Source: Zhouia spongiae
GTDB taxonomy: Bacteria; Bacteroidota; Bacteroidia; Flavobacteriales; Flavobacteriaceae
Assembly: GCF_022760175.1 (NCBI RefSeq)
Contig: NZ_CP094326.1
Span: 1,848,804-1,912,803, forward strand
Direction of reading: 5' to 3'
Length of the DNA: 64,000 bases
Below are positions 28,490 to 36,882 of the stretch, in pieces. The first letter of the stretch is position 1, and every line of letters starts with the position of its first letter. The position numbers were made by a program, and so were the translations under genes. The notes beneath the pieces are model-generated. The model had not been told where the DNA came from, made no database searches, and was given only the letters and a program-made list of their open reading frames with translations.

Positions 28490-28905
28490 GTTTCCCCGGA
28501 ACGGGTCCGGCAACCTCTTAGAGGGTATTTCGGGGAAGTATGCTTAGATGGATACTAACGGATTGATTAAGGGGGAGCTCGAAAACAACGGGTTACGATG
28601 GAGCACGGAAATGCAGATGCCGCTATTGAGGGACTAGATTCGCTTGGTACCTGATGATGATAACCAAAGCTAAAGTTGTATAAAGTAACGAAGATATATT
28701 AGTAACAGGATCATACTTTTGATAATGTTCCGTATCGGACCGGACTCATGGTGTAATAAGTTAAATTTGGTTGATACTTCTTGGGAGGCTATATTCCTTC
28801 TCAAGAAGGTTGAAAAAACATTTAATAACAATGTTTTTTTATCTAAAAAGGGGATTGTTTTTTCCCCTTTTTTATTTACGATTACTTGAATAAAATAATT
28901 AATGT
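28490..28905. other. Intergenic region rich in hairpins
   Basis: 416 bases without a credible gene. There are four inverted repeats: TTCCCCG/CGGGGAA (28492-28537), an imperfect CTTCTTGGGAGG stem (28777-28808), AAAAAACATT/AATGTTTTTT (28813-28838) and the terminator-like stem at 28845-28872. A possible -7 element TACTTTTG (28714-28721) points at the phospholipase gene but has no TTG at the right distance. The stretch 28555-28670 is less AT-rich than its surroundings and unexplained. Confidence 0.55.
28845..28875 (+). terminator. Terminator-like hairpin before phospholipase C gene
   Basis: AAAAAGGGGA / TCCCCTTTTT, eight-base loop, followed by TTTATTT; it ends 31 bases before the phospholipase ATG. 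Being well past susD but close to the next start, it may act as an attenuator in the phospholipase leader. Confidence 0.6.
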
Positions 28906-31455
28906 ATGGATAATAGAAGGGACTTTTTGAAAAAAGCCGCTTTGTTGAGCGGTGGAGTCGGGGTGTCTATGACGTTTCCTCCTTCAATACAAAAGGCTTT
29001 GGCTATAAACCCTAATGAAGGGACTACTTTTGAAGATGCTGAACATATTGTTTTGCTGATGCAGGAAAACAGGTCGTTCGATCATTGTTTCGGAACTTTA
29101 AAAGGTGTTCGGGGATATAACGATCCAAGAGCAATTAACTTACCAAATAAAAACCCTGTCTGGTTGCAAAGTGACAAAGCCGGAAATACTTATGTGCCAT
29201 TCCGGTTAAATATGAGAGAAACCAATGCCACCTGGCTGGGAGACCTTCCCCATTCGTGGGAAAATCAGGTAGACGCACGTAATAACGGTAAATATGACAA
29301 GTGGCTTGAGGCTAAAAAGTTGTGGAGAAAAGAATCGCGGCATATACCGCTTACATTAGGACACTATAACAGGCAGGACATCCCTTTCTATTATGCTTTT
29401 GCCGATGCCTTTACAGTATTCGACCAGCATTTCTGCTCATCGCTTACCGGAACTACAACGAACAGGTTGTTTTTTTGGACAGGAACTCATAAAGGATCGC
29501 CGGAGGCCCTTTCTAATGTAAGGAATTCTGAAGTGTATTATAATAAAGAGGCTAAATGGAAAACGTTTCCGGAACGCCTGGAAGAAAACGGGATCTCGTG
29601 GCGGGTGTATCAGAATGAAGTGAGTATCCAGACTGAACTGAAAGGAGAGGACTCTTCATTACTGGGCAATTTTACCGATAACAACCTGGAATGGTTTACT
29701 CAGTTCAATATCCGATATGCCGAAGGTCACCAGAAGTTTTTGAAGAAAAGATTCTCAGAATTACCTTCAGAAATAGAAGCCTTGAAAAAACAGATTGAAA
29801 GATTGCCGAAAGGACAGGTTCAGAAACACGAAAATGAACTGGAAAAGAAGCAAAAACAATATCAGAAAATTAAAGAGGAATTAGCAGTTTGGAATCCCGA
29901 TAATTATGACAGGCTTTCTGCTTTTGAAAAAAGCATACATCAGAGGGCGTTTACCACAAACAGTAGCGATCCCGATTATTTAAAAACAGAGCCCCAGATT
30001 TATAACGATAACGGAACAAAGAGGGAATTTAAAGTCCCTAAAGGAGATATTCTTCATCAATTCAGAACCGATGTAGACTCGGGTAATTTGCCAACAGTAT
30101 CGTGGTTGGTAGCACCTCAGAAATTTTCGGACCATCCGAGTGCACCCTGGTATGGAGCATGGTATGTTTCTGAAGTTCTGGATATACTTACCAAGAATCC
30201 CGAAGTATGGAAGAAAACAATTTTTATCCTTAATTACGATGAAAATGACGGGTATTTCGATCATGTTCCTCCATTTGTAGCACCTGATCCAAGACATAAA
30301 AATGCGATGTCTGAAGGACTAGATACCAGAGCGGAATATGTAACTATAGAGGAAGAACTTAAAAAAGAAGGAATGAACCCCGAATATGCCAGGGAGAGTC
30401 CGGTAGGTTTGGGATACCGGGTGCCGCTGGTAGTAGCATCGCCATGGACTAAAGGAGGATGGGTAAATTCGCAGGTGTGCGATATAACTTCCACCATTCA
30501 GTTTATGGAAAAGTTTTTGAGTAAAAAAACCGGTAAAAAATTAGAAGAGACAAATATCAGTAGTTGGCGAAGAACTGTTTCGGGCGACTTAACATCGGCT
30601 TTTAGGCCATACAACAGCTCGGAATTCAACTTTGATAATTTTGTCGATAGGAATGAGTTGATGCAGGAGATATATAGTGCCGGCTTTAAGTCGCCGCCGT
30701 CAAATTTTAAACCGCTTGGCACTAATGAAATAGAGCAGGCCAGGCAAGACCTGAGATTTTTGTCGCAAATGCCGGTTCAGGAAGAAGGAATAAAGGATTC
30801 CTGTGCATTGCCTTACGAGTTGTATGCAGACGGAATACTGGATAAAGAGAGCAGGTCTTTTAAAGTTTCGTTTACCGCAGCCGACGCTATTTTTGGGAGT
30901 AATGCTTCCGGAGCCCCGTTTAATGTATATGCGCCGGAAAAATATTTGCAAAAAGATGCGGATGGAGGCGAATCGTTTCAGCCTGTTAAAACATGGGCGT
31001 ATGCTGTAAAGGCAGGCGATAGGGTTTCTGACGATTGGCCATTACAGAATTTTGAAGACAATAAATACCGCCTGAAGGTATATGGGCCTAATGGCTTTTA
31101 CCGGGAGTTTTCCGGGTCTGTAAATGACCCTGAAATAACTATGGAATGTACTTATGAAAAAACCGGAAGATTCATTAAAAAACTATCCGGGAATATAGTG
31201 CTTAAGCTGACCAATAACGCTAAGAAGAAGCTTAAAATAACCATTAAAGACCATGCCTATAAAAATCCGGAGAAAAAGGTAGTGTTAAAAAAAGGAGCGT
31301 TTGAAGATGTAGTAATCGAGTCGGCTAAGAGTTACGGATGGTACGACTTTTCAGTATTGGTAGAAGGCGATGAACAATATGAACGAAGGTTTGCAGGCAG
31401 GGTAGAAACCGGGCAGGCGTCTAAAACCGACCCTTTTATGGGAAGGGTGATGTAA
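28906..31455 (+). CDS. Phosphocholine-specific phospholipase C (Tat-exported)
   Basis: 849-residue phosphoesterase of the bacterial non-haemolytic phospholipase C / acid phosphatase AcpA superfamily, expected to cleave phosphatidylcholine-like lipids to diacylglycerol and phosphocholine. A twin-arginine signal is present (RRDFLKK, residues 4-10). Metal and active-site motifs are ENRSFDHCFG (near 54), LPHSW (near 118) and NYDENDGYFDHVPP (near 445). Two C-terminal domains of unknown function (about 640-730 and 745-840) are those found in phospholipase C rather than AcpA. An insertion at about 285-330 is a Lys/Glu/Gln-rich coiled coil. It follows the second susCD genes in the same direction. Confidence 0.92.
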   Translation: MDNRRDFLKKAALLSGGVGVSMTFPPSIQKALAINPNEGTTFEDAEHIVLLMQENRSFDHCFGTLKGVRGYNDPRAINLPNKNPVWLQSDKAGNTYVPFRLNMRETNATWLGDLPHSWENQVDARNNGKYDKWLEAKKLWRKESRHIPLTLGHYNRQDIPFYYAFADAFTVFDQHFCSSLTGTTTNRLFFWTGTHKGSPEALSNVRNSEVYYNKEAKWKTFPERLEENGISWRVYQNEVSIQTELKGEDSSLLGNFTDNNLEWFTQFNIRYAEGHQKFLKKRFSELPSEIEALKKQIERLPKGQVQKHENELEKKQKQYQKIKEELAVWNPDNYDRLSAFEKSIHQRAFTTNSSDPDYLKTEPQIYNDNGTKREFKVPKGDILHQFRTDVDSGNLPTVSWLVAPQKFSDHPSAPWYGAWYVSEVLDILTKNPEVWKKTIFILNYDENDGYFDHVPPFVAPDPRHKNAMSEGLDTRAEYVTIEEELKKEGMNPEYARESPVGLGYRVPLVVASPWTKGGWVNSQVCDITSTIQFMEKFLSKKTGKKLEETNISSWRRTVSGDLTSAFRPYNSSEFNFDNFVDRNELMQEIYSAGFKSPPSNFKPLGTNEIEQARQDLRFLSQMPVQEEGIKDSCALPYELYADGILDKESRSFKVSFTAADAIFGSNASGAPFNVYAPEKYLQKDADGGESFQPVKTWAYAVKAGDRVSDDWPLQNFEDNKYRLKVYGPNGFYREFSGSVNDPEITMECTYEKTGRFIKKLSGNIVLKLTNNAKKKLKITIKDHAYKNPEKKVVLKKGAFEDVVIESAKSYGWYDFSVLVEGDEQYERRFAGRVETGQASKTDPFMGRVM

Positions 31456-31623
31456 AGCTCAGAAAAACTTGCTCCGCTAAGTATCCTGATTTAGCGGAGT
31501 AACGACATCATGCGGCTACCGCACGATTTTATCACCCATAATAGCTTTTTTGGTACGCGATACAGTAGCGCACCAACGAGGGCGGAAGGTTTACGCCGGC
31601 GTAAGAAACATTCCAAAGTGGTT
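31456..31623. other. Convergent intergenic with small palindromes
   Basis: Between the phospholipase gene and murF: a 9-bp stem CTCCGCTAA/TTAGCGGAG (31472-31499) without T run, a small TGCGG/CCGCA hairpin (31510-31522), and a perfect 14-bp palindrome TTACGCCGGCGTAA (31591-31604). The first could terminate the phospholipase transcript. Confidence 0.5.
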
Positions 31624-32895
31624 TTACAAGAATTCTAAAATCCGTTCAAGGGCCATTCCTCTTGAGCCTTTAATAAGTATTGAGCTGTTTTCCGGTTTAT
31701 TGGCCATGAGGTATTCTTTCAGGTCTTCGAAGGTTTTGAATTTTTTAGATGAAGAATTGGTAGAAAAGAAATTATTGCCCACGAGGTATAAGCCTTGTAA
31801 CTTCTTTTTCAATGCCAGTTCTGCGATATGCTGATGCTCTGTAGCTGATTCATGGCCAAGTTCGAACATATCGCCCAGAATAGCGATTTTATTTTTATCA
31901 TCCATTTGTGAAAAGCTTTCGAGAGCAAGACTCATGCTGCTTGGATTGGCGTTATAGGCATCCAGAACGACTTTATTATTCCCTTTTCGTATAATTTGAG
32001 ACCTGTTATTAGATGGAGTGTATGAAGCAAGGGCTTTTTGAATGGCTTCAGGAGCTATCTTAAAGTAGGTGCCAATAGTTATTGCGGCCGCAATGTTTGG
32101 GAAATTATATTTTCCGATGAGGTTGGTTTGTATTTGCAACTTTTCGAAGTCCACGGAAACAAACGGGTTATGTGATGTAAGTGAAATAATTACATCGCAG
32201 TTTGATGTATCTCCGAATGAATAAGTGTTTTGGTAAGATTTTAATAAATCTGATTGCTTAGAATCGTTAGCATTGTAGAATATGGTTTTGTTGCCCGATA
32301 TGAGGTAGTTGTACAATTCGCTTTTACCTTTTATAACACCTTCCATTCCGCCAAAACCTTCGAGATGAGCCTTCCCGAAATTGGTGATATATCCGTAGTC
32401 TGGTTCTGCAATATTGCATAAAAAGCCGATTTCCTCTAAATGGTTTGCGCCCATTTCTACAATTCCGAGTTCAGTATCCTTGTTCATGGACAGCAACGTA
32501 AGCGGAACCCCGATATGATTGTTAAGGTTCCCGATGGTTGCAGTAGTATTGTACTTTTGAGACAATACGGCATTAAAGAGTTCTTTTGTGGTGGTTTTTC
32601 CGTTGCTACCGGTAAGGGCAACGACAGGGATGGTTAATTGTTTTCTGTGGTAATTGGCGAGCTGTTGTAGTGTGTGTAAAACATTGCCGACCAGTATGGT
32701 GTTTTTGACCGAGTACTGAGGGTTATCTATAACAGCATATCCGGCACCCTTTTTTAAAGCTTCCTCAGCATATGCGTTGCCATCAAAATGATCGCCTTTA
32801 AGAGCGAAGAAAAGATCTCCTTCTTCTATTTTTCTGGTGTCTGTGCAAACCTTGTTGCAATTCAAGAATACATTATATAGATCTTCAGTTTTCAT
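31624..32895 (-). CDS. murF: UDP-N-acetylmuramoyl-tripeptide--D-alanyl-D-alanine ligase
   Basis: Cytoplasmic peptidoglycan precursor enzyme that adds D-Ala-D-Ala to UDP-MurNAc-tripeptide with ATP, 423 residues. Domain 1 has the MurF-type TDTRKIEEGDLFFALKG; the ATP-binding loop is LTGSNGKTTTKEL near residue 95; then GNLNNHIGVPLTLL and VLDAYNANPSSM follow. It lies downstream of gldJ on the same strand but behind gldJ's terminator, with only 19 bases in between, so its promoter is either inside gldJ or it depends on read-through. Confidence 0.96.
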   Translation of the reverse strand: MKTEDLYNVFLNCNKVCTDTRKIEEGDLFFALKGDHFDGNAYAEEALKKGAGYAVIDNPQYSVKNTILVGNVLHTLQQLANYHRKQLTIPVVALTGSNGKTTTKELFNAVLSQKYNTTATIGNLNNHIGVPLTLLSMNKDTELGIVEMGANHLEEIGFLCNIAEPDYGYITNFGKAHLEGFGGMEGVIKGKSELYNYLISGNKTIFYNANDSKQSDLLKSYQNTYSFGDTSNCDVIISLTSHNPFVSVDFEKLQIQTNLIGKYNFPNIAAAITIGTYFKIAPEAIQKALASYTPSNNRSQIIRKGNNKVVLDAYNANPSSMSLALESFSQMDDKNKIAILGDMFELGHESATEHQHIAELALKKKLQGLYLVGNNFFSTNSSSKKFKTFEDLKEYLMANKPENSSILIKGSRGMALERILEFL

Positions 32896-32914
32896 GAGAT
32901 AAAAGTATAAAAAA

Positions 32915-32937
32915 AAGCCCTGTTCCGAACAGGGCTT
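32915..32937 (-). terminator. Terminator of gldJ
   Basis: Perfect 11-bp stem AAGCCCTGTTC/GAACAGGGCTT followed on the minus strand by TTTTTT, between gldJ and murF. Confidence 0.88.
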
Positions 32938-32962
32938 GATATTGTCTTTTTGTTAGATAAAT

Positions 32963-34609
32963 TTAATCTCTGGCTCTCTTTGTTCTCTTTTTTGCTTTTG
33001 ACCCAACTCGCGACATGGCACATCTGAATCCTATATAATCTGTAGCCATATACTGTGGCAAATACCTTCTTTGGGCCGGATCCAGCCAGTATGCCCTGTC
33101 TCTCCATGAACCGCCTTTGTATACTCTGACCTCATCGTTGATCAACGTAGTTCTGTTGTTGGACTTATCATATTCCATAACGATACTGCCCGTAGAATCT
33201 GCTGAGATCTTATGCTGAGGAGCATCGTACATTGTGCCTTGTTTTTCACCGTCATCAAATCTTTCATAAAAGTTCCTGGTAGAACCCGGATCCCCGTCTC
33301 TGAAATTCCTGTTGTCACTTTTAGAGAAATTGGTTCTTAGATAAGTGTCTTTCTCGTCTACAGGAACCATTGCCAACTCACCAGGAAGATCTCTTGCTAC
33401 GATTCTTCCATTACTTAAAGTGTCATATTTGATCTCGTTCTGAGAAACAATCTTTAGTTTGCCGTCTTTGTCAATAGACGGTTTCATATATATATTACCT
33501 CTGTAGTAATTAAAGTCATTAGCCTCGTCGTCAACGATAGGGCGGTAAACGTCAGCAACCCATTCGGCTACATTTCCGGCCATATCGTAAAGTCCGAAAT
33601 CATTCGGAGGATAAGTTTTTACCTGGGCAGTAACATCTGCACCGTCATCAGACCATCCGGCAATACCGCCATAGTCACCTTTTCCTTGTTTGAAATTCGC
33701 TAACTGGTCACCAATATTTTTTCTCTTTCCCGAACGGGTATATTCGCCCTCCCACGGATATTTTTTTCTACCTCTGTAGTTATTGTATTCACGGGTTCCG
33801 ACAATTGCCTGTGCGGCATATTCCCATTCAGTTTCTGTAGGTAACCTGTAATCAGGTAAAATGATACCACTGGTTCTCTTGGCAAATACATTAGTTGAAT
33901 CCCTTTTAGCCTTTCCCTGTAAAGAATCGATGTTTCCTCCGTAAGCTTGTTCGGGTCTGTTCAGGTATGCCTCCGTACTGAATGTGCCGTTGATATCTCC
34001 TTGGGTAACAGCATATTTTGTATTACGAGCCAGGTACCCCTCTCTTTCTAATATATGTTCATTTACCCTGTCAGTTCTCCATTCAGCGAATTGGGCAGCT
34101 TGTACCCAGTTTACACCTACTACCGGATATTCTGCATAAGCAGGGTGCCTTAGGTAATTGTCTACCATTTCTTCGTTATAGCCTAAACGGTTTCTCCATA
34201 CCAAAGTATCTGGCAATGCGCCTTGATAAATGTTCTTGTAGGCAGGGTCGTCTGGGGGGAAGACACTTTTTAACCAATCTAGGTACTCCAGATACATTAC
34301 ATTTGTTACTTCAGTCTCGTCCATGTAGAATGATTGAACATGCTGTTGAGTTGGTGTGTTGTTCCAATCGTGCATAACATCATCCTGCACTTTGCCTTTT
34401 ACAAAAGTTCCGCCTTCAATAAACACCATTCCCGGAGGGGTTTCCTGTTCCTTAAAATTACTGTTGTACTGAAAACCACCCTCTTTGGAGTTGATTTGCC
34501 ATCCAGTGGCCCTGGAGGTGTTTTTAGAAGATGAAGAGTTTTTGCATCCTGTAAAACTCGCTACAGATAAAAAACAGAGCGACAAGATTTTAATAGAATA
34601 CTTTCCCAT
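32963..34609 (-). CDS. gldJ: Gliding motility lipoprotein GldJ
   Basis: Outer-membrane lipoprotein needed for gliding and for stability of GldK/L/M/N in the type IX secretion system, 548 residues. The lipobox is SFTGC (Cys22). The body is an FGE-sulfatase-like domain: PGMVFIEGGTFVKG near residue 60, FYMDETEVTN, YRLPTETEWEYAA and a closing YKGGSWRDRAYWLDPAQR. A basic tail (SKAKKRTKRARD) ends the protein. It is divergent from porV. Its catalytic residues are not expected to function as in true formylglycine enzymes. Confidence 0.96.
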   Translation of the reverse strand: MGKYSIKILSLCFLSVASFTGCKNSSSSKNTSRATGWQINSKEGGFQYNSNFKEQETPPGMVFIEGGTFVKGKVQDDVMHDWNNTPTQQHVQSFYMDETEVTNVMYLEYLDWLKSVFPPDDPAYKNIYQGALPDTLVWRNRLGYNEEMVDNYLRHPAYAEYPVVGVNWVQAAQFAEWRTDRVNEHILEREGYLARNTKYAVTQGDINGTFSTEAYLNRPEQAYGGNIDSLQGKAKRDSTNVFAKRTSGIILPDYRLPTETEWEYAAQAIVGTREYNNYRGRKKYPWEGEYTRSGKRKNIGDQLANFKQGKGDYGGIAGWSDDGADVTAQVKTYPPNDFGLYDMAGNVAEWVADVYRPIVDDEANDFNYYRGNIYMKPSIDKDGKLKIVSQNEIKYDTLSNGRIVARDLPGELAMVPVDEKDTYLRTNFSKSDNRNFRDGDPGSTRNFYERFDDGEKQGTMYDAPQHKISADSTGSIVMEYDKSNNRTTLINDEVRVYKGGSWRDRAYWLDPAQRRYLPQYMATDYIGFRCAMSRVGSKAKKRTKRARD

Positions 34610-34641
34610 AGTTAAGATTTAGGTTGTCATAAAAACATTGT

Positions 34642-34671
34642 GCAATATAATAATTAACTATATAAATTCAA
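34642..34671 (-). promoter_or_regulatory. Promoter of gldJ
   Basis: Minus strand TTG (34671-34669), 19 bases, TATATTGC (34649-34642), one base off the -7 consensus. The start codon is 33 bases downstream of the -7 element. Confidence 0.5.
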
Positions 34672-34932
34672 TTTTTTAAATAAAAATATACGATGCCGTT
34701 ATCGTATGACCGTGCTAATCCTTTAACGTTTATTTTGTAATTTTATTATGACGGGTGTTAATGAAAATAACATGGTTACAAGTGTTTGAAAAGTTTTGTC
34801 AGGGCTTTAAAAGACGTGTTTTTATCTGAGAGGTACGGATGTAGTGTCCGATTGTCGTAGATATAGCTGTTTTTTATAAGATATTTTGTATTCTTACGTT
34901 AAATATTTAGTGCGTCTTTCAGGCGATAATAC

Positions 34933-34962
34933 TTGATTTAATATGACAAAAGATTATTTTTG
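34933..34962 (+). promoter_or_regulatory. Promoter of porV
   Basis: TTG (34933-34935), 19 bases, TATTTTTG (34955-34962). Transcription would start near 34968, giving a leader of about 16 bases to the ATG at 34984; this rules out an upstream start at 34960. Confidence 0.75.
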
Positions 34963-34983
34963 CTTAAACTGACTTTTGAGAGT

Positions 34984-36132
34984 ATGAAGAAAATACTAGG
35001 GCTTTTTGCAATTTGTTCTGTGGTGTATATAGGGCATTCGCAAGAAGGATATCAGGAAATAACAACAGGAGTGCCTTTTTTATTGATATCTGCCGATGCA
35101 AGGGCTTCGGGAATGGGTGATCTCGGAGTTGCAACTTCTCCAAATGCCTTTTCGCAGCAGTGGAACCCTTCAAAATATTCCTTTTCGGAAAGAGAGGTCG
35201 GTATAGGTGTCAGCTATACGCCTTATCTCAGAGAACTGGCAACCGACATCTCGTTAATGAATGTTACCTATTATAATAGATATAGTGAAAGAAGCGCTTA
35301 TGCCTTTAGTTTAAAGTATTTTGGATTAGGTGAAATTTTATTCAGACAGGGGATCAACGACGAGCCTATTCCTGCCGAGCCAAACGAATTCGCTCTAGAT
35401 GGAAGCTATACGCTGAAATTAAGCGAGCAGTTCTCCATGGGGGTGACCGGAAGATACATTCGGTCTAATTTGAAGTTACAGCAGATTGATGCGAATTCAA
35501 GATCCGCCAACAGCTTTGCGGTCGATGTGTCTGGGTATTATCAATCTGAAGAAAAAGTGTATAATGATTTTAACGGACGATGGCGAGCCGGATTTAACCT
35601 GTCGAACCTCGGACCTAAAATACAGTATGACGAAGGCGGACAGGAAAGTTTCTTACCTGCAAATCTGAAAGTAGGGGCCGGATTTGATTTTATAATGGAT
35701 CAGGACAATACAATAGCACTATCATCGGAATTCAATAAATTACTGGTGCCAACTCCGAAGGATTTTGATGGAGACGGAGACATAGATAACACAGATAATG
35801 ATTTGTATAATAATATAGATTTTTTTGAAGGGGTGTTTAAATCTTTTAACGATGCTCCCGATGGTTTCAGTGAAGAATTAAGTGAAATAACATGGGCTTT
35901 GGGAGGCGAGTATAACTACAGGGATGTTTTTGCTTTCAGATCCGGATATTATCACGAAAGCAAGAAGAAAGGAGTGCGACGATATTTCACACTGGGTGCC
36001 GGTTTTAAATTTAATAACACCACGATAGATGTCTCATACCTGTTCTCTACATCAAATGTGGCTAATCCTTTAGAAAATACACTTAGATTTGGTTTGACCT
36101 TTAATTTAGGGGAAACTTATTACCAGTATTAG
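34984..36132 (+). CDS. porV: Type IX secretion system outer membrane protein PorV
   Basis: Outer-membrane barrel of the FadL type that shuttles C-terminal-domain cargo between the Sov translocon and the attachment complex. 382 residues from the ATG at 34984, with a signal peptide ending at GHSQ. Signatures are TTGVPFLLISADARASGMGDLGVA at the mature N-terminus and NPLENTLRFGLTFNLG at the C-terminus. An acidic, calcium-loop-like DFDGDGDIDNTDND lies near residue 260. It is followed one base later by cdd. Confidence 0.95.
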   Translation: MKKILGLFAICSVVYIGHSQEGYQEITTGVPFLLISADARASGMGDLGVATSPNAFSQQWNPSKYSFSEREVGIGVSYTPYLRELATDISLMNVTYYNRYSERSAYAFSLKYFGLGEILFRQGINDEPIPAEPNEFALDGSYTLKLSEQFSMGVTGRYIRSNLKLQQIDANSRSANSFAVDVSGYYQSEEKVYNDFNGRWRAGFNLSNLGPKIQYDEGGQESFLPANLKVGAGFDFIMDQDNTIALSSEFNKLLVPTPKDFDGDGDIDNTDNDLYNNIDFFEGVFKSFNDAPDGFSEELSEITWALGGEYNYRDVFAFRSGYYHESKKKGVRRYFTLGAGFKFNNTTIDVSYLFSTSNVANPLENTLRFGLTFNLGETYYQY

Positions 36133-36133
36133 G

Positions 36134-36619
36134 ATGAAAAAATTAACGGTTAAATCAGAGTTTAGTATTTACGATACGGTCGGTGAGCTGCCGGAGGAGA
36201 TCCGGCGGTTGATGGAAAAGGCAGTCGAGGTCAGAAAAAATGCCTATGCTCCTTATTCGAAATTTAAAGTAGGAGCTTCGATCCTTTTAGAGAATGATGA
36301 GGTGGTTGCAGGTAATAACCAGGAGAATGCCTCGTTCCCCTCCGGGTTATGCGCTGAACGTGTGGCTATTTATCAGGCAGGAGCCGTATTTCCAAATGTT
36401 CCGATAAAAGCAATGGCTATTTCGGCGTCTTCAGATAAGTACGAAACCGGCGAGCCGATTCCTCCTTGCGGAGCATGCAGGCAAACAATTGCAGAATACG
36501 AAATAAACCAGCGCGCACCAATCGCTATCTATTTCATGGGTAAAAGCGGTAAAGTCATGAAATCAGAATCCCTTAAAGATCTGTTACCGTTACTTTTCGA
36601 TAAAAATACTTTTATTTAA
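36134..36619 (+). CDS. cdd: Cytidine deaminase
   Basis: Zinc enzyme of pyrimidine salvage, deaminating cytidine and deoxycytidine to uridine forms, 161 residues. Zinc-site motifs are FPSGLCAERVA (Cys and catalytic Glu) and PPCGACRQ (two Cys). The arrangement porV-cdd-pdhA-pdhC is one known from other Flavobacteriaceae. Confidence 0.95.
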   Translation: MKKLTVKSEFSIYDTVGELPEEIRRLMEKAVEVRKNAYAPYSKFKVGASILLENDEVVAGNNQENASFPSGLCAERVAIYQAGAVFPNVPIKAMAISASSDKYETGEPIPPCGACRQTIAEYEINQRAPIAIYFMGKSGKVMKSESLKDLLPLLFDKNTFI

Positions 36620-36672
36620 CAAAAAAAACGGATAAAAGCGATTTTTCATTTTTCCACTTTTTTCGAATATGC

Positions 36673-36680
36673 TACTTTTG
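36673..36680 (+). promoter_or_regulatory. Possible -7 element of the pdhA-pdhC operon
   Basis: TACTTTTG matches TAnnTTTG; no TTG sits 17-23 bases upstream. If used, the leader before pdhA is nearly 200 bases, which is long; bases 36775-36830 could fold through CACTG/CAGTG. Confidence 0.4.
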
Positions 36681-36882
36681 TAATTCGCAATTAATTGTAG
36701 TTATTTATCTGCTTGATAAGTTACATAATCGATTAATGAAACAAGCATTGATAAGTTTTAATGGGAGTTGTGTGACTCGCACTGGAATTTTTAATGTGAG
36801 AACGAAGGCAATCACAGTGTTGTATACGGTCTCGGTTTTATAAATTAGCCTATTTAAGCAGCAATTGGTAAAATTTAAACGT

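Larger units (their letters stand above)
34610..34983. other. gldJ-porV divergent promoter region
   Basis: 374 bases holding only the two outward promoters (separate entries) and AT-rich DNA; no remnant of porU is visible. Confidence 0.7.

Noticed and set aside
31591-31604. 14-bp palindrome as a dif or origin site
   Set aside because: Too short, single, and without neighbours of replication or recombination function.
34960-34983. Extended start of porV
   Set aside because: Lies within the -7 element; the signal peptide begins at 34984.
36865-36882. TTG start of pdhA
   Set aside because: Family alignment from memory favours the GTG at 36883.
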